Numbered from the stretch's first letter, positions 37,161 through 46,320 are shown. The stretch is 64,000 bases of DNA from Undibacterium sp. (GCA_030645915.1 JAUSNO010000010.1:1-64000), one strand, 5' to 3'. The notes: generated by a model not told the origin, from the sequence alone. Translations and numbers: made by a program.

Positions 37161-37745
37161 ATGAAATTTATCATCTCGATCTCGAGATTCATCGATACGC
37201 TCAATGAAAAAATTGGCCATGGCGTCAGTTGGGCGTTATTGGCAGCTGTCCTTATCTGTACCGGCAACGCCTTGATACGCTACACCTTCAATACCAGCTC
37301 AAATGCCTGGCTGGAAATTCAATGGTATTTGTTTTCCGCGATTTTTCTGCTTGGCAGCTCTTATACCTTGCGCAGAAACGAGCACGTCCGCATTGACGTG
37401 ATCTCAGGACGTTTTTCAAAGCGCACTCAAGTCTGGATGGACATTTTCGGCTTCGTCTTCTTCCTGTTGCCGATGACTGGTCTTATCTTTTATTTTGCCG
37501 CCCCTTATGCGCTGGAATCGATCCGCAATCAGGAAATGTCGAACAATGCTGGCGGTTTGATCGTCTGGCCTGCAAAACTGCTTATTCCGATCGGATTTCT
37601 CATGCTCAGCTTGCAGGGAATATCAGAATTAATTAAGCGCATCGGCTACCTGCAAGGCTTGGTAGATGCCCGCGAGTTTGAAAAACACGCTGCTACACCA
37701 GAAGAAGAAATTGAGGCGATTAAATCCGCCAATAAATTACAATAA
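37161..37745 (+). CDS. TRAP transporter small permease (DctQ type)
   Basis: A 194-residue protein with four predicted membrane helices, WLEIQWYLFSAIFLLGSSYTLRRNEHVRIDV in the second and third region, and a charged C-terminus. ATG at 37161 follows AGGGAGA; an upstream in-frame extension to 36936 has no such site and overlaps apparent intergenic sequence. The large permease follows after 21 bases. The mannitol/chloroaromatic-type subgroup fits the accompanying large permease. Confidence 0.93.
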   Translation: MKFIISISRFIDTLNEKIGHGVSWALLAAVLICTGNALIRYTFNTSSNAWLEIQWYLFSAIFLLGSSYTLRRNEHVRIDVISGRFSKRTQVWMDIFGFVFFLLPMTGLIFYFAAPYALESIRNQEMSNNAGGLIVWPAKLLIPIGFLMLSLQGISELIKRIGYLQGLVDAREFEKHAATPEEEIEAIKSANKLQ

Positions 37746-37766
37746 AATCAGCGGAGACTTAAAAAA

Positions 37767-39458
37767 ATGACGGCATTTATCATCGCAAACATGGCTCCGA
37801 TCATGTTCGCCACTCTCGTAATATTCTTGTTATCGGGCTTCCCGGTAGCATTTGCACTGGCTGCAAACGGTTTGTTCTTTGGTTTTTTAGGCATAGAGTT
37901 TGGCTTGCTAAAACCAGAGTTGTTGCAAGCCTTGCCAAATCGTATTTTCGGCATCATGTCAAACGATACCTTACTGGCCATTCCCTTCTTCACGTTCATG
38001 GGCTTGATTCTTGAAAGATCGGGGATGGCCGAGGATCTGCTCGATACCATAGGCCAGCTGTTCGGCCCTCTGCGTGGCGGTGTCGCTTACGCGGTCATTT
38101 TTGTCGGCGCCTTGCTGGCGGCGACTACCGGCGTTGTCGCTGCATCGGTGATCTCGATGGGCTTGATCTCCTTGCCTGTCATGCTGCGTTACGGTTACGA
38201 TAAAAAAGTCGCCTCGGGTGTCATTGCAGCGTCGGGTACGTTGGCGCAAATCATTCCGCCTTCACTGGTGCTGATCGTCATGGCTGATCAGTTGGGACGT
38301 TCAGTTGGTGATATGTACCAGGCCGCTTTCATTCCTGGTTTGGTATTAACTGCCATGTATGCTGGCTATATTCTGCTCATCTCCATCTTAAAGCCAAAAT
38401 GGGTCCCTGCATTACCGCCCGAAGCGCGTAACTTGCGTCAGACGAATGGTGACAGCGGTGCCGTTTCCTTATTGGTGTTACTGCTACTCAGTGTCGCGGC
38501 AAGCATAGGCTACGCAAAGTATTATGCTGCCGGCCATCCTGATGTCGCAAGTGATGAACTGGTCATCTATTCTGCCAGTGTCGGTATCGCATTTGCCTTT
38601 GTGCTGGCGCTAGTCAACCGCCAATTCAACATTGGATTGCTGTCCCGCATGGCAGAAAAAGTCGTGTTTGTACTGATACCGCCGCTAGCGCTGATCTTCC
38701 TGGTGCTGGGCACGATCTTTATCGGCGTCGCAACACCGACAGAAGGCGGCGGCATGGGCGCCTTCGGCGCGATGGTGCTGGCGATGATGAACCGCCGTTT
38801 ATCCTGGGACTTGACCAAGCAGGCGATGAACTCGACTTCGCGCTTATCCTGTTTCGTGGTCTTCATCTTGATCGGCTCCACGGTCTTCTCGCTGGTGTTC
38901 CGCGGTGTGAATGGCGATTTATGGGTTGAGCATCTGCTGACTTCTTTACCTGGTGGACAAGTTGGTTTTCTCATCGTCGTCAACATCATGTTCTTCGTAT
39001 TGGCCTTCTTCCTCGATTTCTTTGAACTGGCCTTTATTCTGGTACCACTGGTCGGTCCCGTGGCGGAAAAAATGGGTATTGACCTGATTTGGTTTGGTGT
39101 TTTGTTAGGCGTAAATATGCAGACCTCGTTCATGCACCCCCCCTTCGGTTTCGCACTGTTTTACCTGCGCTCGGTTGCTCCCAAGGAAGTCAAAACCAGC
39201 GATATCTATTGGGGTGCCATACCATTCGTGGTGGCGCAAATCATCATGGTAAGCCTGATCATTGCGTTCCCCAACATCGTCTCCGTTGAGAAAAAACGCA
39301 ATATGACCGAAGATGTTCAACTCAACCTGACAATGCCGGTCGACGACGCCCCCTCTCTGAATCTACCCGATAACACCGATAAACCCCTCGATGACAAACA
39401 GGGCGATAAAAAGGACGATGGCGAGGAAGAACCTGTTACGCCTAAGTTCACCCAATGA
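37767..39458 (+). CDS. TRAP transporter large permease (DctM type)
   Basis: A 563-residue membrane protein with a dozen or more helices. Conserved stretches include FFTFMGLILERSGMAEDLLDT, ASGTLAQIIPPSLVLIVMADQLGRSVGDMY and MHPPFGFALFYLRSVAP. It is about 130 residues longer than basic DctM proteins because of a central insertion and a hydrophilic C-terminal tail rich in Asp, Glu and Lys (about 505-563), as in the mannitol/chloroaromatic subgroup. It uses the sodium gradient with DctQ and the binding protein encoded at 39888-40985. Confidence 0.95.
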   Translation: MTAFIIANMAPIMFATLVIFLLSGFPVAFALAANGLFFGFLGIEFGLLKPELLQALPNRIFGIMSNDTLLAIPFFTFMGLILERSGMAEDLLDTIGQLFGPLRGGVAYAVIFVGALLAATTGVVAASVISMGLISLPVMLRYGYDKKVASGVIAASGTLAQIIPPSLVLIVMADQLGRSVGDMYQAAFIPGLVLTAMYAGYILLISILKPKWVPALPPEARNLRQTNGDSGAVSLLVLLLLSVAASIGYAKYYAAGHPDVASDELVIYSASVGIAFAFVLALVNRQFNIGLLSRMAEKVVFVLIPPLALIFLVLGTIFIGVATPTEGGGMGAFGAMVLAMMNRRLSWDLTKQAMNSTSRLSCFVVFILIGSTVFSLVFRGVNGDLWVEHLLTSLPGGQVGFLIVVNIMFFVLAFFLDFFELAFILVPLVGPVAEKMGIDLIWFGVLLGVNMQTSFMHPPFGFALFYLRSVAPKEVKTSDIYWGAIPFVVAQIIMVSLIIAFPNIVSVEKKRNMTEDVQLNLTMPVDDAPSLNLPDNTDKPLDDKQGDKKDDGEEEPVTPKFTQ

Positions 39459-39490
39459 TGACGACTGTCGGCTAACCTAAAAACAATTGA

Positions 39491-39515
39491 AAAACCCGCT
39501 CCGGCGGGTTTTTTA
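39491..39515 (+). terminator. Rho-independent terminator after dctM
   Basis: The stem AACCCGC / GCGGGTT with a TCCG loop is followed by TTTTT, 33 bases after the dctM-type stop codon. Confidence 0.9.
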
Positions 39516-39570
39516 TTCACTTGAGATCTCATTGTATTTTTTCGATATTTTTTCAAAACTGGCAGGCCCA

Positions 39571-39631
39571 CCACGCAATCCCCATGCGGGTTTGCGGAGA
39601 TACTGGCTGGAAAGGCTTATGGGGATTGCGT
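39571..39631 (+). repeat. REP-like palindrome copy f
   Basis: Arms CCACGCAATCCCCATGCGG and CTTATGGGGATTGCGT, with ACTGGCTGGAAAGG in the centre and an outlying GGCATGCCCAC as in other copies. It lies between the convergent TRAP genes, just before foldback element D. Confidence 0.75.
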
Positions 39632-39656
39632 ATCAGGCATGCCCACTTTTAAGTTA

Positions 39657-39814
39657 GGGCTCGTTAGGAAATAAAATAGATTTTTTAGCGGACATTGCTG
39701 GATACAATGCAAGGCGTTCGACGCGCCGCAGTGCTAGCACTGCAAGCGGTGAACAACGCAGCAGTGCGCCAGTGATGGCTAGATAAAAAGTTCAGGTTAT
39801 TTCCTAACGAGTCC
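39657..39814. repeat. Foldback element D, MITE-like
   Basis: A 158-base element with 18-base terminal inverted repeats (17 of 18 positions, GGGCTCGTTAGGAAATAA at the left). A perfect 16-base palindrome GCAGTGCTAGCACTGC (39728-39743) sits exactly at the midpoint, and the arms pair imperfectly throughout. No coding capacity. Confidence 0.8.
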
Positions 39815-39842
39815 TTACTACGCATGACAATGTTTTCGACGT

Positions 39843-39874
39843 AAAAAAACCGCACTGCTGTGCGGTTTTTTTAT
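39843..39874. terminator. Terminator of the TRAP binding-protein gene
   Basis: The stem AAAAAACCGCA / TGCGGTTTTTTT with a four-base loop works in both directions. It lies 14 bases beyond the minus-strand gene ending at 39888. Confidence 0.9.
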
Positions 39875-39887
39875 AGTACGTGCATGA

Positions 39888-40985
39888 CTACTTCAAGGCA
39901 CGTGACATGTTGAACTTTGCAAAAGATTGTTCGGCAACATTAAACCACTGACCTTGATTGTTTCTAAAAGCACGCCAGTCGTCGTACACTTTTTTAAACT
40001 TAGGGTTTTTCGCCGCTTCTTCAGAGAAAGTTTCTTGTGCTGCTTTAAAACAGGCGTCCAACACTGGTTGAGGGAAAGGCTTGAGTGAAATCTTGTTTTG
40101 CAAGAGTCGTCCCAAGGCAGCAGGATTTTTTGCATCGTACTTCGCCTGCATATCTGTGTGCGCTTCCATGGAGGCGACTTCAATTGCAGCCTGGTATAAC
40201 TTTGGCAATTTATCCCACTCTTTTTTGCTGACGTAGAACGACAACTGCGCTCCACCTTCCCACCAGCCTGGATAGTGGTAAACCTTGGCCACTTTATAGA
40301 ACCCCAGTTTTTCATCGTCGTAAGGCCCCACCCATTCAGCTGCATCTATCGTGCCTTTTTCCAGTGCAGTGTAAATATCGCTACCTGGAATTTGCTGTGG
40401 TACCGTGCCAAGCTTGGTCATGACCTTACCAGCAAAGCCACCGACACGGAACTTGAGACCTTTCAGATCTTCAACGGTCTTGATTTCTTTACGGAACCAG
40501 CCACCCATTTGGGTGCCAGTATTTCCACCCAAGAAGTTCACCACATTGTATTCAGCAAAAAACTCGCGCATCAACTTCATGCCATTTCCGTGCAACATCC
40601 ATGCAGTTTGCTGACGCGACGTGAGTCCGAATGGAATCGCGGTATCAAAAGCAAAAGTTGGATCTTTTCCGAAAAAATAGTAAGAGGCGGTATGCCCCAT
40701 TTCAACGGTACCGTCTTTGACCGCATCCAGTACGGCAGGTCCCGGTACAATTTCACCACCGGCAAATGCACGAATATTAAACTTGCCGTCAGTCAGTTCT
40801 TTCACACGGTTGCAAAATACCTCTGCTGCACCGAAGATGGTATCCAAGCTTTTGGGGAAACTAGATGCCAAACGCCAGTTGAGCGTTGGCGTTTCGGCGG
40901 CCATTGCCGGTGCTGCAGCAACAACGCTGACTGCTCCTGCAGATGCGCTTACTGCGGCTTTTTTTAGAAAGGAACGACGTTCCAT
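39888..40985 (-). CDS. TRAP transporter substrate-binding protein, TakP-like
   Basis: A 365-residue protein with a twin-arginine signal (ERRSFLKKA, hydrophobic stretch, AMA-AE cleavage near residue 31). The mature part has GGEIVPGPAVLDAVKDG, MGHTASYYFFGKDP, FLGGNTGTQMGGWF and DAAEWVGPYDDEKLG, closely like the TakP family that binds alpha-keto acids and related carboxylates. ATG at 40985 has TTGGAGA upstream. It faces the permease genes tail to tail and not in one operon, which is unusual for TRAP systems. Confidence 0.93.
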   Translation of the reverse strand: MERRSFLKKAAVSASAGAVSVVAAAPAMAAETPTLNWRLASSFPKSLDTIFGAAEVFCNRVKELTDGKFNIRAFAGGEIVPGPAVLDAVKDGTVEMGHTASYYFFGKDPTFAFDTAIPFGLTSRQQTAWMLHGNGMKLMREFFAEYNVVNFLGGNTGTQMGGWFRKEIKTVEDLKGLKFRVGGFAGKVMTKLGTVPQQIPGSDIYTALEKGTIDAAEWVGPYDDEKLGFYKVAKVYHYPGWWEGGAQLSFYVSKKEWDKLPKLYQAAIEVASMEAHTDMQAKYDAKNPAALGRLLQNKISLKPFPQPVLDACFKAAQETFSEEAAKNPKFKKVYDDWRAFRNNQGQWFNVAEQSFAKFNMSRALK

Positions 40986-41292
40986 GCTGTCTCCAATAGA
41001 ATAATAATTCGGAAAAATTTGGGGTACTTGGTCAGTAAAATGAGCACTAATGAAACAAGCAAAAAACATTCTATGGGCAGTCTTGTTCACTCGCAATCAT
41101 TGATTGCATTGCAATGCAGCAATATTCATTTCGTCATGGCGATGTATAAAAAAAACTGCCTTCCGTCAAAAATTTTTTTCATATTTATCAATGACTTAAA
41201 AATTTAGCATTACAAAAAAAATATCCCACTCCATTTTCATTACGTATTTATACGTATCGTAAAGTACAACACTCTACGAATAAAACGCATGG
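40986..41292. other. AT-rich intergenic region upstream of the TRAP binding-protein gene
   Basis: About 307 bases, noticeably richer in A and T than the flanking genes, with runs of A and T near 41150-41230. It must contain the promoter of the binding-protein gene and the end of the pmbA transcript. No gene or hairpin with a clear T-tail was seen. Confidence 0.45.
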
Positions 41293-42645
41293 CTAACTTC
41301 CCGCCACGGTCATATTTTCTATCAGGATGGACCCAGTTTGCTTGGTGCCGCGAATCAAGGTGTCTGCACCGATTGCCACAATCTGCTTAAACATTTCACG
41401 CATATCGCCTGCGATCGTGATTTCTTCCACCGGGTATTGGATTACACCATTTTCGACCCAGAAACCCGAAGCTCCGCGCGAATAATCGCCCGTCACGTAA
41501 TTAACGCCCTGCCCCATCAGTTCCGTCACCAACAGGCCCGTGCCCATTTTTTTCAGCATCGCACTAAAGTTATCGCTGCGCTTGGTTAACGTGGAACTCA
41601 TTGTTAAATTATGCGAACCTCCAGCGTTTCCGGTTGTTTTCATGCCGAGTTTACGTGCCGAATAGCAGGACAAAAAGTAACCCTGCAAGATACCGTTTTT
41701 AACTACATCACGGCGCTGGGTTTTGACACCTTCATCATCAAAAGGAGAAGAGCCTACCGCGCCCATGATATGTGGGTCTTCCAATACCTGTATATGGTCA
41801 GGAAATACCTGGGTCCCTAGCGAATCCAATAAAAAACTTGATTTTCGATACAAGGCACCACCAGAAACCGCCTGTACGAACGATCCCAACAAACCGGCGG
41901 CCAACGGTGCTTCAAATAGCACAGGACACTTGCGGGTATCGAGCTTGCGTGCATTTAACCTCGCCAAAGCGCGCTCTGCTGCGTATTTGCCGACAGCTTC
42001 TGGCTGCGCCAGTTTTTTGGCATTACGTTGTGAGGTGTACCAGTCATCACGCTGCATGCGTGCGCCTTTACCGGCAATTGGTGAAACCGAAATCGTGTGG
42101 CGAGAAAAAGGGTAGCCGCCCATGAAGCCGCGTGAATTGGCGGCAACAAAGTGCGATTGCTGTGCATGTACGTTAGCACCTTCACAATTGGTGATGCGTT
42201 TATCCACGGCAAAAGCAGCAGCTTCTGTACGGCGGGCAAGTTCAATTGCTTCTTCTGCGGTGACCAGCCATGGATAAAATAATTTCAAGTCTTGCGGATG
42301 CATCTCAAGCAGCTCTTTTTCCGGCAAGTCGGCACAATTATCTTCCGCCGTAAAGCGCGCGATGTTATATGCCGCGTCTACCGTATCAAGCAAAGATTTC
42401 TGTGAAAAATCTGAAGTGCTGGCATTGCCGCGCTTTTGACCTACGTACACGGTCACGCCTATGCCTTTATCGCGGTTTTGTTCGATAGTCTCGACCTGAC
42501 CTTTGCGCACGCTAATGGATAAACCGCCGCCTTCGCTAATTTCCACTGCGGCATCAGATGCGCCTTTTTCACGTGCAAAACGCAACATGTCTTGTGCAAT
42601 TTGCTTTAATTGATCCTGAGTATGGGTAAAAACTGGCTTGCTCAT
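41293..42645 (-). CDS. pmbA: Metalloprotease PmbA/TldE
   Basis: The 450-residue product matches the TldE subunit of the TldD/TldE protease. Features include GGGLSISVRKGQVETIEQNRDKGIGVTVYV near 45-75, GNAGGSHNLTM near 345, and TELMGQGVNYVTGDYSRGASGFWVENG near 390-416. TldE itself lacks the HExxH zinc motif, which is in TldD (not in the window). The complex degrades unfolded peptides and matures some microcin-like precursors. It diverges from yjgA, a conserved arrangement in Burkholderiales. Confidence 0.95.
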   Translation of the reverse strand: MSKPVFTHTQDQLKQIAQDMLRFAREKGASDAAVEISEGGGLSISVRKGQVETIEQNRDKGIGVTVYVGQKRGNASTSDFSQKSLLDTVDAAYNIARFTAEDNCADLPEKELLEMHPQDLKLFYPWLVTAEEAIELARRTEAAAFAVDKRITNCEGANVHAQQSHFVAANSRGFMGGYPFSRHTISVSPIAGKGARMQRDDWYTSQRNAKKLAQPEAVGKYAAERALARLNARKLDTRKCPVLFEAPLAAGLLGSFVQAVSGGALYRKSSFLLDSLGTQVFPDHIQVLEDPHIMGAVGSSPFDDEGVKTQRRDVVKNGILQGYFLSCYSARKLGMKTTGNAGGSHNLTMSSTLTKRSDNFSAMLKKMGTGLLVTELMGQGVNYVTGDYSRGASGFWVENGVIQYPVEEITIAGDMREMFKQIVAIGADTLIRGTKQTGSILIENMTVAGS

Positions 42646-42729
42646 GGTCTGGGTTTCTTTGGCTACGTGGATAAAAAGGGTATCATAGCAGCCGTTTCAA
42701 TAAGTTTATAGAATAAAGGCGAGTCAATT

Positions 42730-43326
42730 ATGCCAAATCCAAACCGAGGCTCTTGTGGCTTCAAGTCCACCGAGTTCGAGCAAGAGTACGAACGCCCATC
42801 AAAATCACAGCTAAAACGTGAAATGACTGCCCTGCAAAAACTAGGGCAAGAACTGATCGATCAGCCACGTGACCGTGTCAAGCGCGTACCTATGCCTGAA
42901 GATGTGCGTGACGCGATTCTGGAATGTCAGAAAATCAAGGATCATGAAGGTCGCCGTCGTCAGTTGCAGTTCGTCGGCAAAAAAATGCGTACGCTCGACG
43001 AAGCTGAAGTGGCGCTGATCCAAAAAACCATCGATAGCTGGAAAGGCGCATCCAAATCAGAAACTGCCGTCATGCATGCGCTGGAACGTCGTCGCGACAA
43101 ACTGCTGGCCAATGATGAAGCAGTGACAGAATTGATGGCAGAGCATCCGCAGCTCGATGCACAACAATTGCGCACCATGATCCGCAATGCACGCAAAGAG
43201 CAAGCAGAGAGCAAACCGCCGAAAGCCTATCGCGAGATTTTCCAGCTTCTGAAGGAGCTATCCAAAGTAAACGCTGCCAATGATGCAGAAACGGAAGATG
43301 GCGACGAGGAAGAGGACGATGAGTGA
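42730..43326 (+). CDS. yjgA: Ribosome-associated protein YjgA/DarP (DUF615)
   Basis: A 198-residue, highly charged helical protein with SKSQLKREMTALQKLGQELIDQP (about 22-44) and IDSWKGASKSETAVMHALERRRDKLL, the DUF615 core. E. coli YjgA/DarP binds late 50S assembly intermediates. The C-terminus is an acidic run (EDGDEEEDDE). Its last eight bases overlap the mog start, so translation is probably coupled. Confidence 0.93.
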   Translation: MPNPNRGSCGFKSTEFEQEYERPSKSQLKREMTALQKLGQELIDQPRDRVKRVPMPEDVRDAILECQKIKDHEGRRRQLQFVGKKMRTLDEAEVALIQKTIDSWKGASKSETAVMHALERRRDKLLANDEAVTELMAEHPQLDAQQLRTMIRNARKEQAESKPPKAYREIFQLLKELSKVNAANDAETEDGDEEEDDE

Positions 43327-43930
43327 TCTTGGTAGCGACCGTGCACTGCGCATCGGTCTTATCTCCATTTCAGACCGCGCTTCAACTGGCGTTTACCAGG
43401 ACCAAGGTTTGCCGGCGCTGCAAGAATGGTTTGGCGCAGCACTTTCCACGCCCTGGACGCTGGAAACACGCTTGATACCAGACGACCGGGCAGCTATTGA
43501 GCTTGCCTTGATCACGCTGGTTGACCGTTCGCGTTGTGATCTGGTCATTACCACCGGCGGTACTGGTCCGGCACGGCGTGATGTTACGCCGGAAGCAACG
43601 CTGGCGGTTGCCACCAAAGAAATGCCAGGTTTTGGCGAGCAAATGCGCCAGATCAGCCTGCAATTTGTCCCCACCGCGATCTTGTCAAGACAGGTCGCTG
43701 TCATTCGCGAAACCGCTGGTCATGCCGCGTTGATTCTTAACCTGCCAGGCCAGCCAAAATCGATCAAAGAGACTCTGGAAGGTCTGAAAGATACCGACGG
43801 CAAGCAACTGGTCGCGGGCATTTTCGCGGCGATACCTTATTGTATCGACCTGATCGGCGGCCCTTATGTTGAAACACATGACGCTGTGTGCAAAGTATTT
43901 CGCCCGAAATCGGCACTCAGAACTCGTTAG
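43319..43930 (+). CDS. mog: Molybdopterin adenylyltransferase
   Basis: A 203-residue MoCF-domain protein starting RIGLISISDRASTGVYQDQG and containing VITTGGTGPARRDVTPEAT (about 71-89) and ILNLPGQPKSIKETLEG. It adenylates molybdopterin before MoeA inserts molybdenum. ATG at 43319 overlaps the yjgA stop and follows GAGGAAGAGGAC. The moeA/moaD/moaE genes are about 31 kb away, so the pathway is split in this genome. Confidence 0.93.
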   Translation: MSDLGSDRALRIGLISISDRASTGVYQDQGLPALQEWFGAALSTPWTLETRLIPDDRAAIELALITLVDRSRCDLVITTGGTGPARRDVTPEATLAVATKEMPGFGEQMRQISLQFVPTAILSRQVAVIRETAGHAALILNLPGQPKSIKETLEGLKDTDGKQLVAGIFAAIPYCIDLIGGPYVETHDAVCKVFRPKSALRTR

Positions 43931-43953
43931 AACAAACTCAACCCAATAAAATC

Positions 43954-44628
43954 ATGACCTCTGACCTGCTAGACACAATAGAACTTGAAAGCGCTCCTGA
44001 ACCAACTATCGCCGTCATCTGGATGCATGGCTTAGGGGCGGATGGCAATGATTTTGTGCCTATAGTTAAAGAACTCAATCTCAAGGGATGTCCTGGTATA
44101 CGCTTTGTCTTCCCGCATGCGGCGACCATGCCCGTAACAATCAACGGCGGTTACGTCATGCGTGCCTGGTACGACATTTTGGGTACCGACATTGCCAAGC
44201 GTGAAGACGAAGCAGGTTTGAGAGTCTCGCAGGCGCGTATTGAACAGTTGATCGAACGCGAAAAAGCACGCGGCATTCCGGCGCATCGCATCATCCTTGC
44301 CGGCTTTTCACAAGGTTGTGCGATGGCCTTGCAAGTGGGCTTGCGTCATCCGGAAAAATTGGCTGGCTTGCTTTGCTTATCGGGTTACGTGCCGCTACGT
44401 GATGTCATTGCCGAAGAGCGCCATGGCGCCAATCAACAGACCCCTATTTATATGGCACATGGCCGTGCAGACCCTGTAATTCCACTGCAACGGGCGGAAC
44501 AATCACGCGATTTATTGCTGGAACTGGGCTACCATGTAGAGTGGCACGAATACATGATGCAACATTCTGTATGCGAAGAAGAAATCAATGATGTCAGTGC
44601 ATGGTTGCAAGGCGTGCTGAAGGTTTAA
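43954..44628 (+). CDS. Carboxylesterase/acyl-protein thioesterase-like hydrolase
   Basis: A 224-residue alpha/beta hydrolase with WMHGLGADGNDFVPI near 25, the nucleophile elbow GFSQGCAMAL near 120, an acid in HGRADPVIPL and a histidine in EYMMQHSVCEEEI. This is the layout of the phospholipase/carboxylesterase family that includes bacterial EstB and eukaryotic acyl-protein thioesterases. ATG at 43954 lacks a strong ribosome-binding site; a longer frame starting inside mog is possible. It follows mog by 23 bases. Confidence 0.9.
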   Translation: MTSDLLDTIELESAPEPTIAVIWMHGLGADGNDFVPIVKELNLKGCPGIRFVFPHAATMPVTINGGYVMRAWYDILGTDIAKREDEAGLRVSQARIEQLIEREKARGIPAHRIILAGFSQGCAMALQVGLRHPEKLAGLLCLSGYVPLRDVIAEERHGANQQTPIYMAHGRADPVIPLQRAEQSRDLLLELGYHVEWHEYMMQHSVCEEEINDVSAWLQGVLKV

Positions 44629-44647
44629 AGGCTGTTTTATACGATGC

Positions 44648-44675
44648 TTGAGGGCACAACTCTGCTTGCCCTCAA
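44648..44675. terminator. Convergent hairpin between the esterase and GGDEF genes
   Basis: A perfect nine-base stem TTGAGGGCA / TGCCCTCAA with a ten-base loop sits in the 49-base convergent gap. There is no T-run on either strand, so its strength as a terminator is uncertain. Confidence 0.5.
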
Positions 44676-44677
44676 TA

Positions 44678-45979
44678 TCATTCACAAATCTGATTTCGTC
44701 CACCAGTCTTGGCTTTATAGAGTGCCGCATCTGCCTGCAAGAACAAGGTATTTTCTGACTTGCAGTGCGGATAAAATGCAACACCGCCACTAATTGAGAA
44801 CCGCTTGAACTGCCCCGGCGCGATCTCGAATTCTATTGCGTTAAACCCTTCCCGCATCTCATTGAGTTTCGCGATAACTTTATCGTGATCAACATCCCAA
44901 AATAGCATGACAAACTCCTCGCCGCCAAAACGGCTCAGCAAGGCTTTATCTTCCAGAAACTGTCCTAGGAACATCGATAAGCGCTTGATGACGATGTCAC
45001 CAAAATGGTGACCCCAAGTGTCATTGATAGTTTTGAATTTATCGATATCAAAAATAACCACCGCCAAGGGAACCGCGGATTTTTCTGCTTCGTAGATTCT
45101 TTCCTGCGCACGTTTTTTATAGCCTATCTTATTCAACAGGCCTGTCGCCCGGTCTCTGGAAATTAAGTTTTTATTCGTGCGGATCTTATTAATTCTATTA
45201 ATAATTTGCGAGGTCGTGATGTGGTTCGTCTGATGCATCATGATGACGTCAAAACCGGCATCAATCGCACTTTCCGAGAGCGCCGTATCGACTTCTGTCT
45301 GCAAAAAAATGATTTCCAGACTGGGGTCAGTCGCAATATTTTTTTGAACAATTTCCGCTATCGATTCGGCACCGGAAAACATGGTGCTTTCTACCACGAC
45401 AACATCTGGCAACCAGCGCTTTACTTCCGTGTGCAAAGTCTGAAATGTGTCGTGGTGTTTGACAAAAATATTATGTTGAGAAAAGAGCGATTCATCGAAT
45501 TGAATAGATTCGCCAAGAAATAATACTTTTCCCTGGTCATCACGCTTGCGTTGCGCGAATAGATTGAACAAGTTGTCGACCAGATCTTCACTACTAAAAG
45601 GCTTCTCGGCATACGCCAGGCAATTGGTATCTAACAGCATTTTTTGTAGTAAATACCGGCTACTCTGCTTTTCAGTTTCAAGGTAAATATATTGATGATT
45701 TTCGGGCAAGGGCTTGAGCAAATCACGCAGAAACATCGATCGATTTTGTTCCCCTGATTGATGATTATGTAATACATCCAGATCAACGACGAACAAATCA
45801 CCGTCATTTGCGCCCAGCATCGCAAAAATAAAAGATTCCATCTTGGAATAAAACAAGATATCAAAATTATATTTATGGGCGTGGAGCTTTAAGGTTTCGG
45901 CCTCATCTTGAATGAAAAACCGTTCTGCGAGCATGTAAACATTATTCTGATACAAGCCGTTTTTTTGTGACATGGACAT
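44678..45979 (-). CDS. Diguanylate cyclase with two receiver-like domains
   Basis: A 433-residue soluble protein. The C-terminal GGDEF domain has an intact active site RFGGEEF near 350 and ends QADAALYKAKTGGRNQI; the position of the RxxD inhibitory site is EDKA, so product inhibition there is not expected. Upstream are two receiver-like folds: the first keeps FVVDLD and a KPFSSEDL lysine, while the second has VVVES where the phospho-Asp should be. This resembles tandem REC-GGDEF (PleD-like) regulators with a decayed second receiver. It is AT-richer than its neighbours. Confidence 0.9.
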   Translation of the reverse strand: MSMSQKNGLYQNNVYMLAERFFIQDEAETLKLHAHKYNFDILFYSKMESFIFAMLGANDGDLFVVDLDVLHNHQSGEQNRSMFLRDLLKPLPENHQYIYLETEKQSSRYLLQKMLLDTNCLAYAEKPFSSEDLVDNLFNLFAQRKRDDQGKVLFLGESIQFDESLFSQHNIFVKHHDTFQTLHTEVKRWLPDVVVVESTMFSGAESIAEIVQKNIATDPSLEIIFLQTEVDTALSESAIDAGFDVIMMHQTNHITTSQIINRINKIRTNKNLISRDRATGLLNKIGYKKRAQERIYEAEKSAVPLAVVIFDIDKFKTINDTWGHHFGDIVIKRLSMFLGQFLEDKALLSRFGGEEFVMLFWDVDHDKVIAKLNEMREGFNAIEFEIAPGQFKRFSISGGVAFYPHCKSENTLFLQADAALYKAKTGGRNQICE

Positions 45980-46320
45980 ATTTCTCAGTTTGTTATTCTA
46001 TGACTTTAGGTTAACACATTCGCCGATAATTTTGCAATAAAAGCGGACTTATCTCAGCCCCATCGTGGCTGTCGTTGAAAACATCACGTGCTCGAATTTT
46101 CTTCAGCGAGGTGGAACCTTAAACCATCTGATTTCATATATCGATATGCATTGAATTTCGTTGGATATTATCTTGATTTGGCTTATTCTCATGAAGACTA
46201 TTTGTCAACGTAAGAAAGCTGTATCTTGATTTATCCTCACGCTGCATTTGGAATAATTCACCGAAGCAGCGTGGATTGCTATAGCAGCACCAGCGTTTCA
46301 AGAAAACAATATGGTGGTGC
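45980..46320. other. Intergenic region between the GGDEF gene and the REP-like copy g
   Basis: About 340 AT-rich bases. An inverted repeat CACGCTGC ... GCAGCGTG (about 46245-46275) is present. No ORF or known RNA was recognised. Confidence 0.4.
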
